Positions 20,684 to 31,165 of a stretch of DNA of 64,000 nt are shown one piece after another. The position numbers and the translations under genes were made by a program. The stretch comes from Ixodes scapularis (taxonomy: Eukaryota; Arthropoda; Arachnida; Ixodida; Ixodidae). Position 1 is the stretch's first letter, and the number at the start of each line of letters is the position of its first letter. The stretch covers positions 119,811,473-119,875,472 of the forward strand of contig NW_024609846.1 of the NCBI RefSeq assembly GCF_016920785.2. The letters run 5' to 3'. The notes beneath the pieces are model-generated. The model was not told where the DNA came from. It saw only the letters and a program-made list of their open reading frames with translations, and did no database searches.

Positions 20684-20960
20684 GACGGCTGCTCGTGTTG
20701 GGATGCGAGGAACGCTGCTCTGCCCCGACACGGAGCACCCGCCGAGGAAAACGGCGCCCGACCGGGGAGGCAGGGTCGATCGACCTTGGCCATCTTCGAC
20801 TCAATGTACGCAAGAGGGCTTTTTGGGCGGCTGGGAAACACGCGGCCCGGTGACGTCGAGCGCGCGCGCGCTCGTGCCGTCAGGTGTTTCGATCCACGCA
20901 TTCTTTTGCACCACCGACGCGTTCGTCGTGGACTTTCCGCGATGATTGCTCGCGTTAGCT
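20684..20960 (-). promoter_or_regulatory. CpG-rich 5' region of the signal-peptide exon
   Basis: Upstream of the ATG on the minus strand the DNA is rich in CpG, with GACGTCAC (CRE-like) near 20850 and GCGCGCGCGC beside it, then a long C-run at about 20977-20994. This matches a TATA-less housekeeping-type promoter, by inference only. Confidence 0.35.
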
Positions 20961-21894
20961 GCTACCACTCACGCACCCCCCCCCCCCCCCCCCCTTCTTC
21001 TTCCTGGTGAAGGACGGGTGAAAAGGGGGGGGGGGGGGGAGCTCACCGGCGACTTCGCAACGTCCGATATCATGAACGGCCAGTGGCAATTATGCGTCTC
21101 GATGAAGCGACGAAGACGTCATTCGTAAGAGGGAGAGACTCGGCTGACGAGTTGGGGTCGACTGCCGCGTCGCTTTTTTTTTTTTTTTCTTCTTTTTTTT
21201 TCTTACTGTCGGTTCCGGAGGAGAGAGAACCTGACCTGCGGCATCGAGAAAGCTCGAAGAGAGTGAGGCGAATGTAATTTGGACGTCAAAATGGCATGGA
21301 AGCGGGATGTGGGGATTGTACGTTGGTCTATATTTTGTAAACAACGCACGAAAAATATTTACACGTTCTGTTTTGTTGTTGTTCTTTAAACGCCTGGACT
21401 GGACGACGCGTACATAGGAAAATGCGATTTCCCCCCAAATAATGATTTAGCGGAATACTTCACATCGCGAGACTTGTTTGCGCGATTCCGACATTCCACC
21501 TGGTGGTTCCACCTCTGGAGGTAGAAGAATATGTCTCGGAATAGCGCCTCAGTTGAAGTAACTTAACGTAACTCAAGGGAAAGTTTATCTTAGTCTTTCA
21601 GCACCCTTATTTCGTGCGATTTCACCCTTTATAACTATAAGGTATCGTGCTGTTGAGCGGCGCCACCTTCGTTTTCTAAAGATTGTAAAAAAAAAAAAAA
21701 AATAGTAGAAAAGGACGTTACGGAGAAGTGCGGAGAAGCGACAAAACAACCGGCTTCGAGCAACTTTAGTTATTTTTTTACGGAATACATCGAGTAATCA
21801 TCGCCTGTGCCGATATTTTTACTTGGTGATATAAATTCGGGCACATGACGCTTTATGTATATTGACGACTACAAAGTAATATACTCGTAAAGTC
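20961..21894. other. No gene; homopolymer runs
   Basis: C-run about 20977-20994, G-run about 21026-21040, T-runs about 21174-21201, A-run about 21688-21702. The rest is unremarkable AT-rich sequence. Confidence 0.45.
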
Positions 21895-23115
21895 ACGCTC
21901 TACCCCAAGACCATCTATCACGATGCGTGGAAGACAGCATAGACTATTTTGGTCTCATCGCCTTCCAGACTGCTTCGGTTACCTCCCAAGAAAAAAATTT
22001 CTACCTAATCACAGCCTATCTGCAATCCACCTTTGCCACATGGAAAGGTCAAACATACTAAAAACAAATAAAAAGGCATTTGCATAGGGTCATGTATAGC
22101 ACCGGTTCTCAGTGGCCTCCATCTCGCTTACCAGGACAGACTGTTGACAAGATGCTTAGATACCTCAAAGGTCGTAAAAGTTTTTGGTTACGTCGACGAT
22201 TACTTTATTTTCCTTGACGCCGAGAATAGCAAGTTCCCAACTACGTTGGTCGGCGTTCTTTATCTAGTTTTAAAGACTGCGTGGATCCGTTGGATCTAAC
22301 CCCCGGGCTTCCAGATGAGAGATCTCCCAGATTCTTGGATCTACGACTGTTTTTTTTTAACCCTCCACGTATGCTGGTCAAATGGGCTACAAAGAAAGAA
22401 GCCGCCCTTACCGCTCACTTCGGCGCACTCCAAGCTGGTCAAGAGGAATATAAAACTCTGTCTCAACAACTCACGTAACAAATCATGCAAACATTATATA
22501 CAAGAAAGTATCGATGCTCAAATCTCTCAGTTAACATCAGCTTACTAACGTCTGTCGCTGAGAAGCTCCGCAAAGCAAAAAAAAAAAAAAACAAAAAAAA
22601 CACGGTGAACATATCAAAACAAAAAGCATAAACAGGACAACTATAGACCTGTTGTACCATGCAATGACAAGTTCTCCAATAAATTAAAAAAAAAAAAAAG
22701 TGTCCAATAGGGTCAACGTCGAACTTGTCTCCACCGCTTCGTACAAACTCTCCAGCTTATGTAAAAAAATGAACACACCTTCGCACGTATCCGTTAGCTG
22801 CACTAAAAAAAACACCCCACCATTTTTGTTCAGTGCAAAGATGTAGTGGTGTGCTTCTTTCCCCTCTCTTGTGGAAACACCGGGCAGACCGGACGGTGTA
22901 TTAAATATCGACTCCGCGAATACAACAACAACATCGCCAATGCAAACTCTGGGCATTTAGGACTTCACTGCCGGAATTGCGGGTTCACGACACATGTACA
23001 CAGTTGCAATATCCTAAGCAGGCATGGTAACCAAATGACATAATTGAAGCCGAGCGCATCGTTAGGCTTGACGATAAGTGTGTTAGTACTCCATTTCTCA
23101 CCTTGCCAGAAAAAA
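21895..23115 (+). pseudogene. Penelope-like element: reverse transcriptase plus GIY-YIG endonuclease (decayed)
   Basis: Successive frames carry, in the family's order: HALPQDHLSRCVEDSIDYFG (near 21897), FATWKGQTY (near 22035), KGICIGSCIAPVLSGL (near 22075), then the catalytic YVDDYFIFLD (near 22185). Next are HVCWSNGLQRKK and SAHSKLVKRNI (22365-22460). The last part, 22846-23115, reads GQTGRCIKYRLREYN, SGHLGLHCRNCGF, LSRHGN, IIEAERIVRLD, the GIY-YIG endonuclease typical of Penelope elements; the first Tyr motifs are degraded. Known: these elements copy RNA into DNA and use GIY-YIG to nick the target. At least four frameshifts or stops make it inactive. The N-terminal third is missing. Confidence 0.88.
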
Positions 23116-24167
23116 AAAAAGTTAGTTTACCAGTTAGTTTGCAAGGGGGTAATTGCGGACAATTTTTTTTCTTTTTGTATCGGTTTAATAGACGAGGGGG
23201 AAAACAAAGAAATACAAAATTGACTTGCGAGTTCCGCGTTGTATGTTGTGTTTTGTCCTGAATATAGAATGTATAATTTATAGATCAGTTTAGAAATGCA
23301 GAAATCAAACCTACTAATGTGGTGACACGTGCTCATCCGAGGAAATAATTCTGAGCGTTCACTTTTTGTGCCTGCCCATACATTTTCTAAGTTAAATGCG
23401 AAGAACCCCTAATGCTGTGTTCGCTCAAATAGTGTCGCGAAGTGTACCTTCTTCGATCCTTCACTTTCAGTGCATCTTGCATAATAAGGTCTGTCTGGGG
23501 AAGAGGGCACCTTGGTGGAGAGGTTACTGTAAAGGTTTTCATCTGCGTGCTGCCACATCCTAATATAAGGAGCTGACATACTATGTGAGACAGATGTTTT
23601 GTTTTGTTTTTAAATTTTGTATTACGTATTTTAATAATATCTCGCCTAGACAGTAAAGGTACACGTGTACTTTGCCCGTGTCGTCTGAGAGACGCCACCA
23701 TAAAAGCGGCGCGGTTCGTGCACGAGGTAGGTACACTCTAAGAAAAAACGGGTGTAGTCGGGTGTATCAGCAGCACATGCACCCCTTTCCTGAAAGATGC
23801 ACCCTCCGTTGCCCAGCCAGTGTATTTGTGCATCGACAATGAGCATCCTCCTCTCCCTTGAAAACCTCTAGGTGTATCAGTGCACCGCCACGCTAGCCAC
23901 GCGCCCCGACCAGCGTGTGCTTGGATGCCTTCTTGGGGGTCACTTTTCGGTTGGGCAGTTTCTTAGGAAGTATGGAACTGTTTGTCAGCGTCTGTCTGCG
24001 TCTGTCTCGACTCGATAACAAAGTGCCTGAAAAAAGAAATATCAATAAAGAAAAATACACAAGTCGCGGCCTCAGGAGTTCGATGGAAACGCTAAGAGTC
24101 TGCGTTCTTTTCAACTTCTTTGTTTTCCATATTTTACAGCCTCCCAGAGCAACTTAGAGGAGCGTAG
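23116..24167. other. No gene; possible start of a TACACTCTAAGAAAAAACGG element
   Basis: TACACTCTAAGAAAAAACGG near 23735 resembles the end TACACTCTAAAAAAAGTA at 58416, and GGTGTATCAG repeats occur at 23760 and 23870. No coding motif. Confidence 0.35.
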
Positions 24168-24332
24168 AGGCTGAACTCCATAGGGCGAATATGCTGAAAA
24201 AAAAAAATTGACGAACTTTTTCCGGCGGCGTTTGCTCTCCTGGTGGCATCAGCACAGTGACTGCTACGTCGCGCGCAAAGGGCGAAGTTCGTCGGTTATT
24301 CGTCGCATAATTCGCTCCAGGGAGTTCAGCCT
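24168..24332. mobile_element. MITE with AGGCTGAACTCC ends
   Basis: AGGCTGAACTCC at 24168 is mirrored by GGAGTTCAGCCT ending at 24332, with the inner part GGGCGAAT / ATTCGCTCC also paired. 165 bp, no coding capacity. Confidence 0.65.
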
Positions 24333-26239
24333 TAATAACATACAAACGAAACGCGGCCTAAAAATATTCTATCGTGGTCGCCAGGGACGCTGCTATAAAC
24401 GTGAAAGCTGCGGGCCTTAAAAGTCGTCTGGATTTTTGTTGTCCTTTTCTTAGAGAGAGGGGAGCGGTAGGAACCCAATAACTTCCTTTCCCCTGGCTAC
24501 ACCACTGCCCGGGCGGGCTCGGCGTGGTCCTCGGTCATCTCGGAGACGCCCTAACCCCTCTTCGGCCTATGAAAAAGCTTCGACCCGACACCAAGTCACC
24601 TTCGCTCTGTGCCACGGCTGAATGTTTGTACTGGATGTGTCGACCCTCTCTTTGCGTGGACTCAAAGGCACGACTGTTCGGGTGGCGGTCAGCTCGTCGA
24701 ACGACGTTTCATCGAAGGACTGTTTAGTCGACATGTGACGTCTGGAACCGCGCCACGGCGTAAGCATACCGCCAAGTTTTTGCAGACAGTTAGCAGTCAA
24801 CGCCCAATGATGAAATCGCGGTGAGGTCCGCGAAGGCGTGATTTTAAAAAAATATGAGGAAGCAATCGTGAAAGGCGCATATATATTTAAAATTCATTCA
24901 TGACTTTTAAGCACCTCAGGGGCCTCTAGAACAGTTCGGACAGATGGGCAGCAGTCTATTAAGTCAAAGATATAAAGGGATTCAATTAAGTGGCTCCTCA
25001 GTTAAAATGGATGGCATTGGGATTATTTTGGTGATCACTTGAATAAAATTCATTCGTGCTGTGATTAACATGATGACTACATGGATTAAATTGAAGTGCA
25101 GCTGGGTGAAATTCAGGAATGCTCGGATTATAAAAATTTGGCACTTGGATGATTATGAGCGGGAGAACCTAGAAACGAAATGCCGTTTCTAGGTTTTTGT
25201 GGCATTGACCACTGCCAATGCCAAGAGCTCGAGCCTGGAGACCCTCTTTCACGCGCTCTAGAGCAAAACAGAAAGAAACCAAAACTTCGAATAAAGTTGT
25301 CTTTGTCACAACATGCTTCCTGTTATGTCTAGTGCTTTGGAGCATGACTTAACAGCTAATTCGCAATTTGGAGCAGTTAAACTGTCTGCCATGCAATGAA
25401 AGCTAATCAGTGATTTTGGAGGAGTGTAAAAGCGGGAAAGGCATTGTCTTAATATAATAGGTGGGTAGTTACTTTTATCCTATATGCAGTGCGACGAATT
25501 AGGATGAGATATAAACTGGTGCTACGAATGTTGTTGTTTTTTTTTTACTGCTCCAAAAGGAACTTTTGCTTTCTATAAACAGTGCTTAAGAACTATTCAA
25601 TCCAGTCACGTCACTGCCAGCTTTACCATAAAATATTGCTCAAATCAAGCAGAAAGGGAGCATTTCATGCCAAACATTTATATCTAAAATAAGAGGACGT
25701 TGATTTGCGAGCTTGATTCCAGCTTCCACCAAGAGCATAACTGTAAAAGCTCGAAACTAGTACAACAAATGGTATGCATTCGAACTCTGTAACTTAGACC
25801 GGTGTTCTGAGATACGTTGGTCACAGGGCATATGCTATGTCGGTACTCACTGAGCCTGACCTACTTGAGGAGACATTCGGTTTATCGTGGTTTTCGACAT
25901 CGGTTGAGTCATTATAGCTAGATTGGCAGAGGATGTAACAGACTAATCCAGAGGAATATATTTGCAGTACTTGAAGATGTATTGAATAAATAAATTAATA
26001 AGTAAATACAAAACTAAAAATCTTATTAAATCTTTGTCCGGGTAGGAACACTGACTAAATAAGCATAAGTTAAGAAAGGTTACAAGGTTTTCTATAACTA
26101 AATCCATTTCACATTTTAACATAACATTTCTTGCAGACGACTCGTGGGCATGAATCTGGAGGAGGGAACCCGCCGTTCTTCACAGAAGGTGGCTCTAGTG
26201 CACCCGAAGGTTTAAGGAGCCCTTCAAGAACTTTCGAAG
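24333..26239. other. Long AT-rich stretch without genes; one perfect hairpin
   Basis: AACCTAGAAACG (25166-25177), loop AAATGC, then its exact complement to 25195. Around 24950-25150 there are loose repeats of GGATTAAATT / TTCAATTAAGTGG-type segments. Frames at 24524-24824 have no motif. Confidence 0.45.
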
Positions 26240-26400
26240 TTCAAAAAGAAGTGGGTTTAGCACTATATTTTGTTGCAACATAAGAACAAAGGACAGGATC
26301 GTCCCCCAAAGCCCTCCACTCTTTCCGATTGAGCCGAGCAACGTTGGAGAGAAGGCAAGTGAAAAGGAGGATACAACTGATGGGGACCAGAGAGCTTAGT
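26240..26400. repeat. Dispersed repeat, copy 1 (pair with 37765)
   Basis: AAAGCCCTCCACTCTTTCC ... GAG(C/A)GAACG(C/T)TGGAGAGAA is shared with 37765-37925 in the same orientation. On the minus strand both are followed by a TTGCAG-type junction. The family was not identified. Confidence 0.55.
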
Positions 26401-26649
26401 GCGGCGCCTTGAGCCGCGTTTCTTAATCTGCAACAAAACATAGGTTAGATTTTTTTTTTCTCATTTATTTAGTCCATATTTTATTAACAATTCTGATCCT
26501 AATGTGGAGATTTTCTTATTGAGCCAAATCCATTATGACAGATTGTTTCACAATTTATTTTCTTTGGGCAAGGTGTAAGTTGATAACATATCGTTCTATC
26601 TAGTCAGCTGGTACAATTGCTAAGAATTTTGAGGCAATAAACACGCTTC
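26401..26649. other. No gene seen
   Basis: AT-rich linker with T-run near 26450. Confidence 0.4.
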
Positions 26650-26955
26650 TGGTCAAGAGATCCAACGAGTCAAAAGATTCAAAGAGTCAAAAGGTCCAAT
26701 AATGGATCTTTTGACTCGTTGGATCTTTTGACTCGCCAGACACAAGTCCAAAGATCCAATGTGGGTCAAGAGGTCCAACGAGTCAAGAGATCCAACCAGT
26801 CAAAAGATCCACGGCGAGTCAAGAGGTCCAACGAGTCAAAAGGTCCAACGAGTCAGAGGATCCAATAATGGATATTTTTACGCGTTGGATCTCTTGACTC
26901 GGCAGACACGAGTGAAGAGATCCATTGTGGGTCAAGAGCTCCAATTACTCGAGAG
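26650..26955. repeat. Array of a 17-bp unit GAGTCAAGAGRTCCAAC with strand switches
   Basis: About fifteen units. Runs of GTCAAGAGGTCCAACGA on one strand alternate with GTTGGATCTTTTGACTC on the other, so neighbouring blocks are palindromic (e.g. around 26695-26735). A longer pattern, ...CCAATAATGGATCTTTTGACTC ... AGACACRAGT ... TGTGGGTCAAGAG, is shared with the array at 28616. Confidence 0.88.
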
Positions 26956-27562
26956 CTGCTGCTTCATATTGCAAAGGGGTCACGAAAAGCCGCTCACCAC
27001 TCCTCCCCTAGTCGCGGGGAGGCGTTGTGCAATAAAGATCAGTGAACGACTTGAGTAGGTGCCTTAGTCTTTGTATAAAAAAAAAAAGTGAAACAGATTT
27101 AAGTTTGATGTGCCGCTCGACTACGCACCGTTTTCCGATTAACGGCCGGAAAACCGGCCCGAGGGGGCACCGGGAGACACCCAGTCTCGTGTCTCTGACT
27201 ATGGAAAGTGGGGAGAGAGCGCTTTTCTTCGCCTCGGGTAGATGGCGCCTATCAGGCTTTTGACGCGTCTGTTCACGTTTTCGCGACAACAATTTTTTTT
27301 TTTAATTAACCTCAAATTGAGCATACATTTACTCAGCTTGCTAACTCAATAGACTTTCAACCAGTTCACGTCACGCGCGTAGTTTTCTTGGCTGGGACAA
27401 GCGGCTGCAGGACGGAAAATAGTCCCCTTTCCTCTGCGCCATTTATACGGACACTCGCAACACTTTAAAACTCAAAACGTGTTTTTTTATATATATATTA
27501 AACGAAGGCGAGGCAAAAGTGACAGGCAGCAGATTTTTTGAACACTAAAATCATTTCACGTT
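26956..27562. other. No gene seen
   Basis: Open frames at 27008-27292 on both strands lack motifs. T-run near 27293, (TA)n near 27489. Confidence 0.45.
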
Positions 27563-27745
27563 AAAGGGGTCATGGGACGTTATCGCATCGTAACGTTCGT
27601 GACCTTGCCGGTTTGTAGTGGTCCCAGCTTGGCACAGACCGCCACTGATTCAGACACTTCTCCTACTCTAAAAGTCTAAAATGCCTCGAACACCAAGGTG
27701 TTCAAGGCGTCGCGCGGAGCGAGATGTCCCGTGACGCTCTCGGCT
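27563..27745. mobile_element. Probable MITE with GTCATGGGACGT ends
   Basis: TTAAAGGGGTCATGGGACGT at 27563 pairs imperfectly with GATGTCCCGTGACGCTC near 27723-27740. Inner TTGGTGTTCGAGGC-type symmetry is present. Limits are approximate. Confidence 0.4.
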
Positions 27746-28467
27746 TCTAGCATAGGCCGAGGTCAATCCTTAGGTGAAACGGAGTATAACCTGGGGTCTT
27801 TACGTGCACCACGCTGTAGTGATTGCATGAACACACGCCCATGCTGGTTCTCCATACAGCGTGGTGCCAGCTAGCAGTCAAGCTGCACTAGCCGGCAAGA
27901 TACTGAGACATGTTGACTATCTGCATGGAGGGCTGCCAAACATAATGCTGTCCAAATTATCCACACAACCCTTTCTCCCAGTTGAGCTCACGCTGCGTAT
28001 AAGGCGCTGTTTCCATGCAAGCCTCCAAGAGGTGTGGGAAAAGGCACAGCTTCCGCACGAGGTAGGGGCACTGCACGTGCGCGGGGAACGCGTCAAGTGG
28101 ACCGTTTGCGCGTGCGCTATGCCGAGAGCAGCACCACAGCAGGGGCGGGACGTCAGCACCGCATGTTGGTCTATACGTCCCTCGTCATTCAGTCACCGAT
28201 TGACAGTTAGTTGATTTCTAAATTCGAGAAACAACCTACGTCCCCGCGACTGTGCAGCGTGCACGACTCTCGGGAAATTCCTGTGTTAGTCAAGCATGCC
28301 GCACGAATAGATGTAGTTGGTCACCAGCCGATTGAAATGGAAAACGCACGGCGCCGTGACACAGCCAGCCATTCAGGATCTCAGAACCTCTCGTCCCCGA
28401 GGCCACTGTATCCTCTTCTCTCATCACCCTCTTTGCTGTTGCTTTGTTATTAGTCGCGGGATTCCTA
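27746..28467. other. No gene; dispersed repeat motif GGTCTTTACGTGCACCACGC
   Basis: A segment near 27790-27860 resembles 42066-42140 (GGATCTTTAACGTGCATCACGC). An imperfect inverted repeat of the CACGCTGTA segment lies within 27810-27865. Confidence 0.4.
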
Positions 28468-28494
28468 CCCCCCCCCCCCCCCCCCCCCCCCCCC
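28468..28494. repeat. Poly-C run of about 27
   Basis: Uninterrupted C run. Confidence 0.95.
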
Positions 28495-28615
28495 GCTGCA
28501 GTGCAGTGACCGTCACGCCCTTCTTTGTCACCCAAAAGCCGTAATTCATCGTAGCTTTGCCTTTCTTTTCCTGCTCTTTTTAAAGGCCCTCTCCCTTTTT
28601 TTTCGGTGATCGGGC

Positions 28616-28862
28616 AGGGGGTCAAGAGGTCGAACTTGTCAAAAGGTCCAAAATGGATCTTTTGACTCTCCAAACACGAGTCAAGAGTTCCAGTGTGGGT
28701 CAAGAGGTCCAACGAGTCAAGAGATCCAACGAGTCAAAAGATCCACTCCGAGTCAAGAAGTCCAACGAGTCAAAAGGTCCAACGAGTCAGAGGGTCCAAT
28801 AATGGATCTTTTGACGCGTTGGATCTTTTGACTCGTTGGACCTCTTGACTCGGAATCCAATA
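28616..28862. repeat. Second array of the 17-bp GAGTCAAGAGRTCCAAC unit
   Basis: About thirteen units with the same strand switch and the same longer-range order as the array at 26650, separated from it by 1.7 kb. Confidence 0.88.
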
Positions 28863-29159
28863 AACACTTGGCCTTCCGTCACAATGTGTTCAGTGCAGTG
28901 GTTCAAGACCATTAGGAGCCAAGAACGTATATTTAAGTTTTCTTCGAATCTCTATTAATTTAGAAGTATATTTTCCCCTTTGTATGTGCTCATATTGCAG
29001 GCAGTCACCGAAGTTTCTTGCCGAAAAGATGCGGCATTCACACCATGAGGAACTTCGGCTTCATTATGTGCATGTGTGTGTGTGACACAACAGGAGCATA
29101 CAAATACCTGACGAAATGGTACATCATGCAGAACTGCATCATGCAGAAAAAACAACACA
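28863..29159. other. No gene seen
   Basis: AT-rich with a short (GT)n near 29072-29083. Confidence 0.4.
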
Positions 29160-29530
29160 GTGTTTATTCACCGCAAAAATAAACTATGCATTGTCTAGCG
29201 CTCACGGTCTCCGCTCAAATATAGCGCTAACTGTGCGGACCAGGTGCCAATGTTTCAGAACTTGCTATCTTATTCGAAAGTCGTAAGTGATTTTGCAAAG
29301 ATCAGAGTGGGAAAGTATGGCACGTTCCTGTAAGCTTATGACAATCATCTCCATGTATTCGCGGGCAGTCATTTCCCCATATAAAAATTTCCGAAGGTCA
29401 CTTATAACGTTTCAATCAAATAACAACGAACTCCGAAACATTGCCATATGGTACAGACTGCTTGCGTTAAATTTGGGTGCAAACTGAGCGTTCGGCAATG
29501 CATAGTCTGTTTTTGCAGTAAAATTTTTTT
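29160..29530. repeat. Foldback family C, copy 2
   Basis: AAACTATGCATTGTCTAGCG on the left pairs with CGTTCGGCAATGCATAGTCT on the right, and the interior CATTTCCCCATATAAAAATT corresponds to TTTCCCATTGAAA in copy 1. Confidence 0.65.
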
Positions 29531-31059
29531 TGTGTGTATTTTGTACAAAATGGAGAGTGTGTAATCACATGAAGAAATGGAACATGTGCTGACATCGTTT
29601 CCAACAGAACGTGTCCCAGGCAGCACAGCATTGTTGGCCCCCCGTTGGTCCAATGTTGGCAAAAAATGGTTCCAATAGTGGTCTGACGTTGGCATTTTCG
29701 AAAACGCCACCCGATCAAATGGTGGTCCAACATTGATGCCCATGTTGGACCACTGGCATGCCACCGTTCTAGCCCACGTTGTGGACCAACGTGGTTTGCG
29801 CTTTTTTATCGAATATTGGCAGAGAGGTTTCACCGTTGGCTGAACCAACATTGGCATCCAGCTCCGCCTACCTGCTAGCGAAATGCGGGACACGCCAGGG
29901 GGGGAGGGGGGGGGAGCTGAGAGGGGGGGATGGATTTATGAACAACCACACCATGAACCGAGCCTCTGTTAACACATTTATACACCTGCAAATTATATAG
30001 CAGCAATTAGGCTAAAATAATTTTCACTTCCTTTTTATGCCAAATATGTTATTACTGTGTCAAAGTTGAAAACATAAAAATCAACTGCAGCAGAACTCAA
30101 TGCATTTAATAGAATTACAAAACAATAACTATTTTTCGGGTTTTTGTTTCCTGTCAACGCTTACTCTTATCAACATAGTCCTACACATATTTTTAGCATT
30201 AAGTTATTTTTCGACCGTTGTGAGTTGCAGGCTTTTTGCCTTGTCTGGCTGTCTTCACAAAACGAAAATCTACAGCAACCCTTTAGCATTGACACACCGA
30301 TTTGAAAGTAATTACAATATTTTGTATTTAAACTTTTGGCGAGCAATTTTTCTTACATTTTGCCGCCAAGGGGAGAGGCACAAAGGAGCATGCGCTTCGG
30401 TTCTCCTGAAAGAACGACAGTCGCTTCCCGCAATTCTTACACAGAAAATGCCGTACCATTGCGATTCACACGATTGCCAGCGACCTACGCGCTTCCCCGT
30501 GCCCCGTTGTTCGGCAGCACCATGAGTTGCAGATTTAATTTTGCGACAGTATGAAATGCGGAACATTTTGAAGATTTGGGTACTTTTTTCTGGACGCGGG
30601 ACACGAGCGCTCAATGCGGGACAGTCCCGCGAGTCGCGGAACGGGTGGTCACCCTACATCCAGCGCCTTACACACTGGCTCTTTCAACATTCGCTTAAAT
30701 ATTGTATGTTCCACTATTGGCATCCATTCTAATACACTGGCTATTTTTTGCCTCCATTGTCTATGCCATTATTGGATGCCATTTTCAGCCAGTGTTCTAA
30801 TCAGCGTCAAGAAAAAAACAGTGCAGAGAACCAAGCAAGTCCCTTGCCCTTTTTCCTCAAGCACTGTTTTCTTTCTGATACTAAAATCTAATCAATGCAG
30901 CAATTTTACCATATTTGGACACTTTAGAAATCATTAAAGCATGCAAATGAATTGTTCATAAAGTATGAGAGTTTATAATTTATTTAAATCGAATAAAAAG
31001 ATTTAAAAAATTGTGCAACCAGGGAGGCCTAGGCAGACTCGGCGGCAGGGTCGGCGGCA
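29531..31059. other. No gene; CCAACATTGG-type repeats and CGGGACA motifs
   Basis: 29630-29860 holds loose repeats of CCAA(T/C)(A/G)TTGG on both strands. G-runs at 29899-29933. GCGGGACA occurs near 29885 and, with its complement, near 30595-30635, followed by GGTGGTCACCCTAC, which may be the end of a TAGGGTGACCACC element. Open frames at 30100-30614 have no motif. Confidence 0.4.
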
Positions 31060-31165
31060 GGCTCGGTAGTGGACAGGGCAGAGGGCTGGACGAAGGGCTG
31101 GGCAAAGGGCTGGGCAAAGGGCTGGGCAGTGGGCTGGGCAAAGGGCTAGGCAAAGGAATTCCACG
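31060..31165. repeat. Tandem repeat of GGGCTGGGCAAA (12 bp)
   Basis: Five to six units. It lies in an open frame giving GLGK repeats, but that is a consequence of the 12-bp unit. Confidence 0.88.

Noticed and set aside
30100..30525. 141-codon frame with hydrophobic N-terminal part
   Set aside because: Hydrophobicity follows from AT-rich sequence; no matching start context, and the second half is antisense to another open frame.
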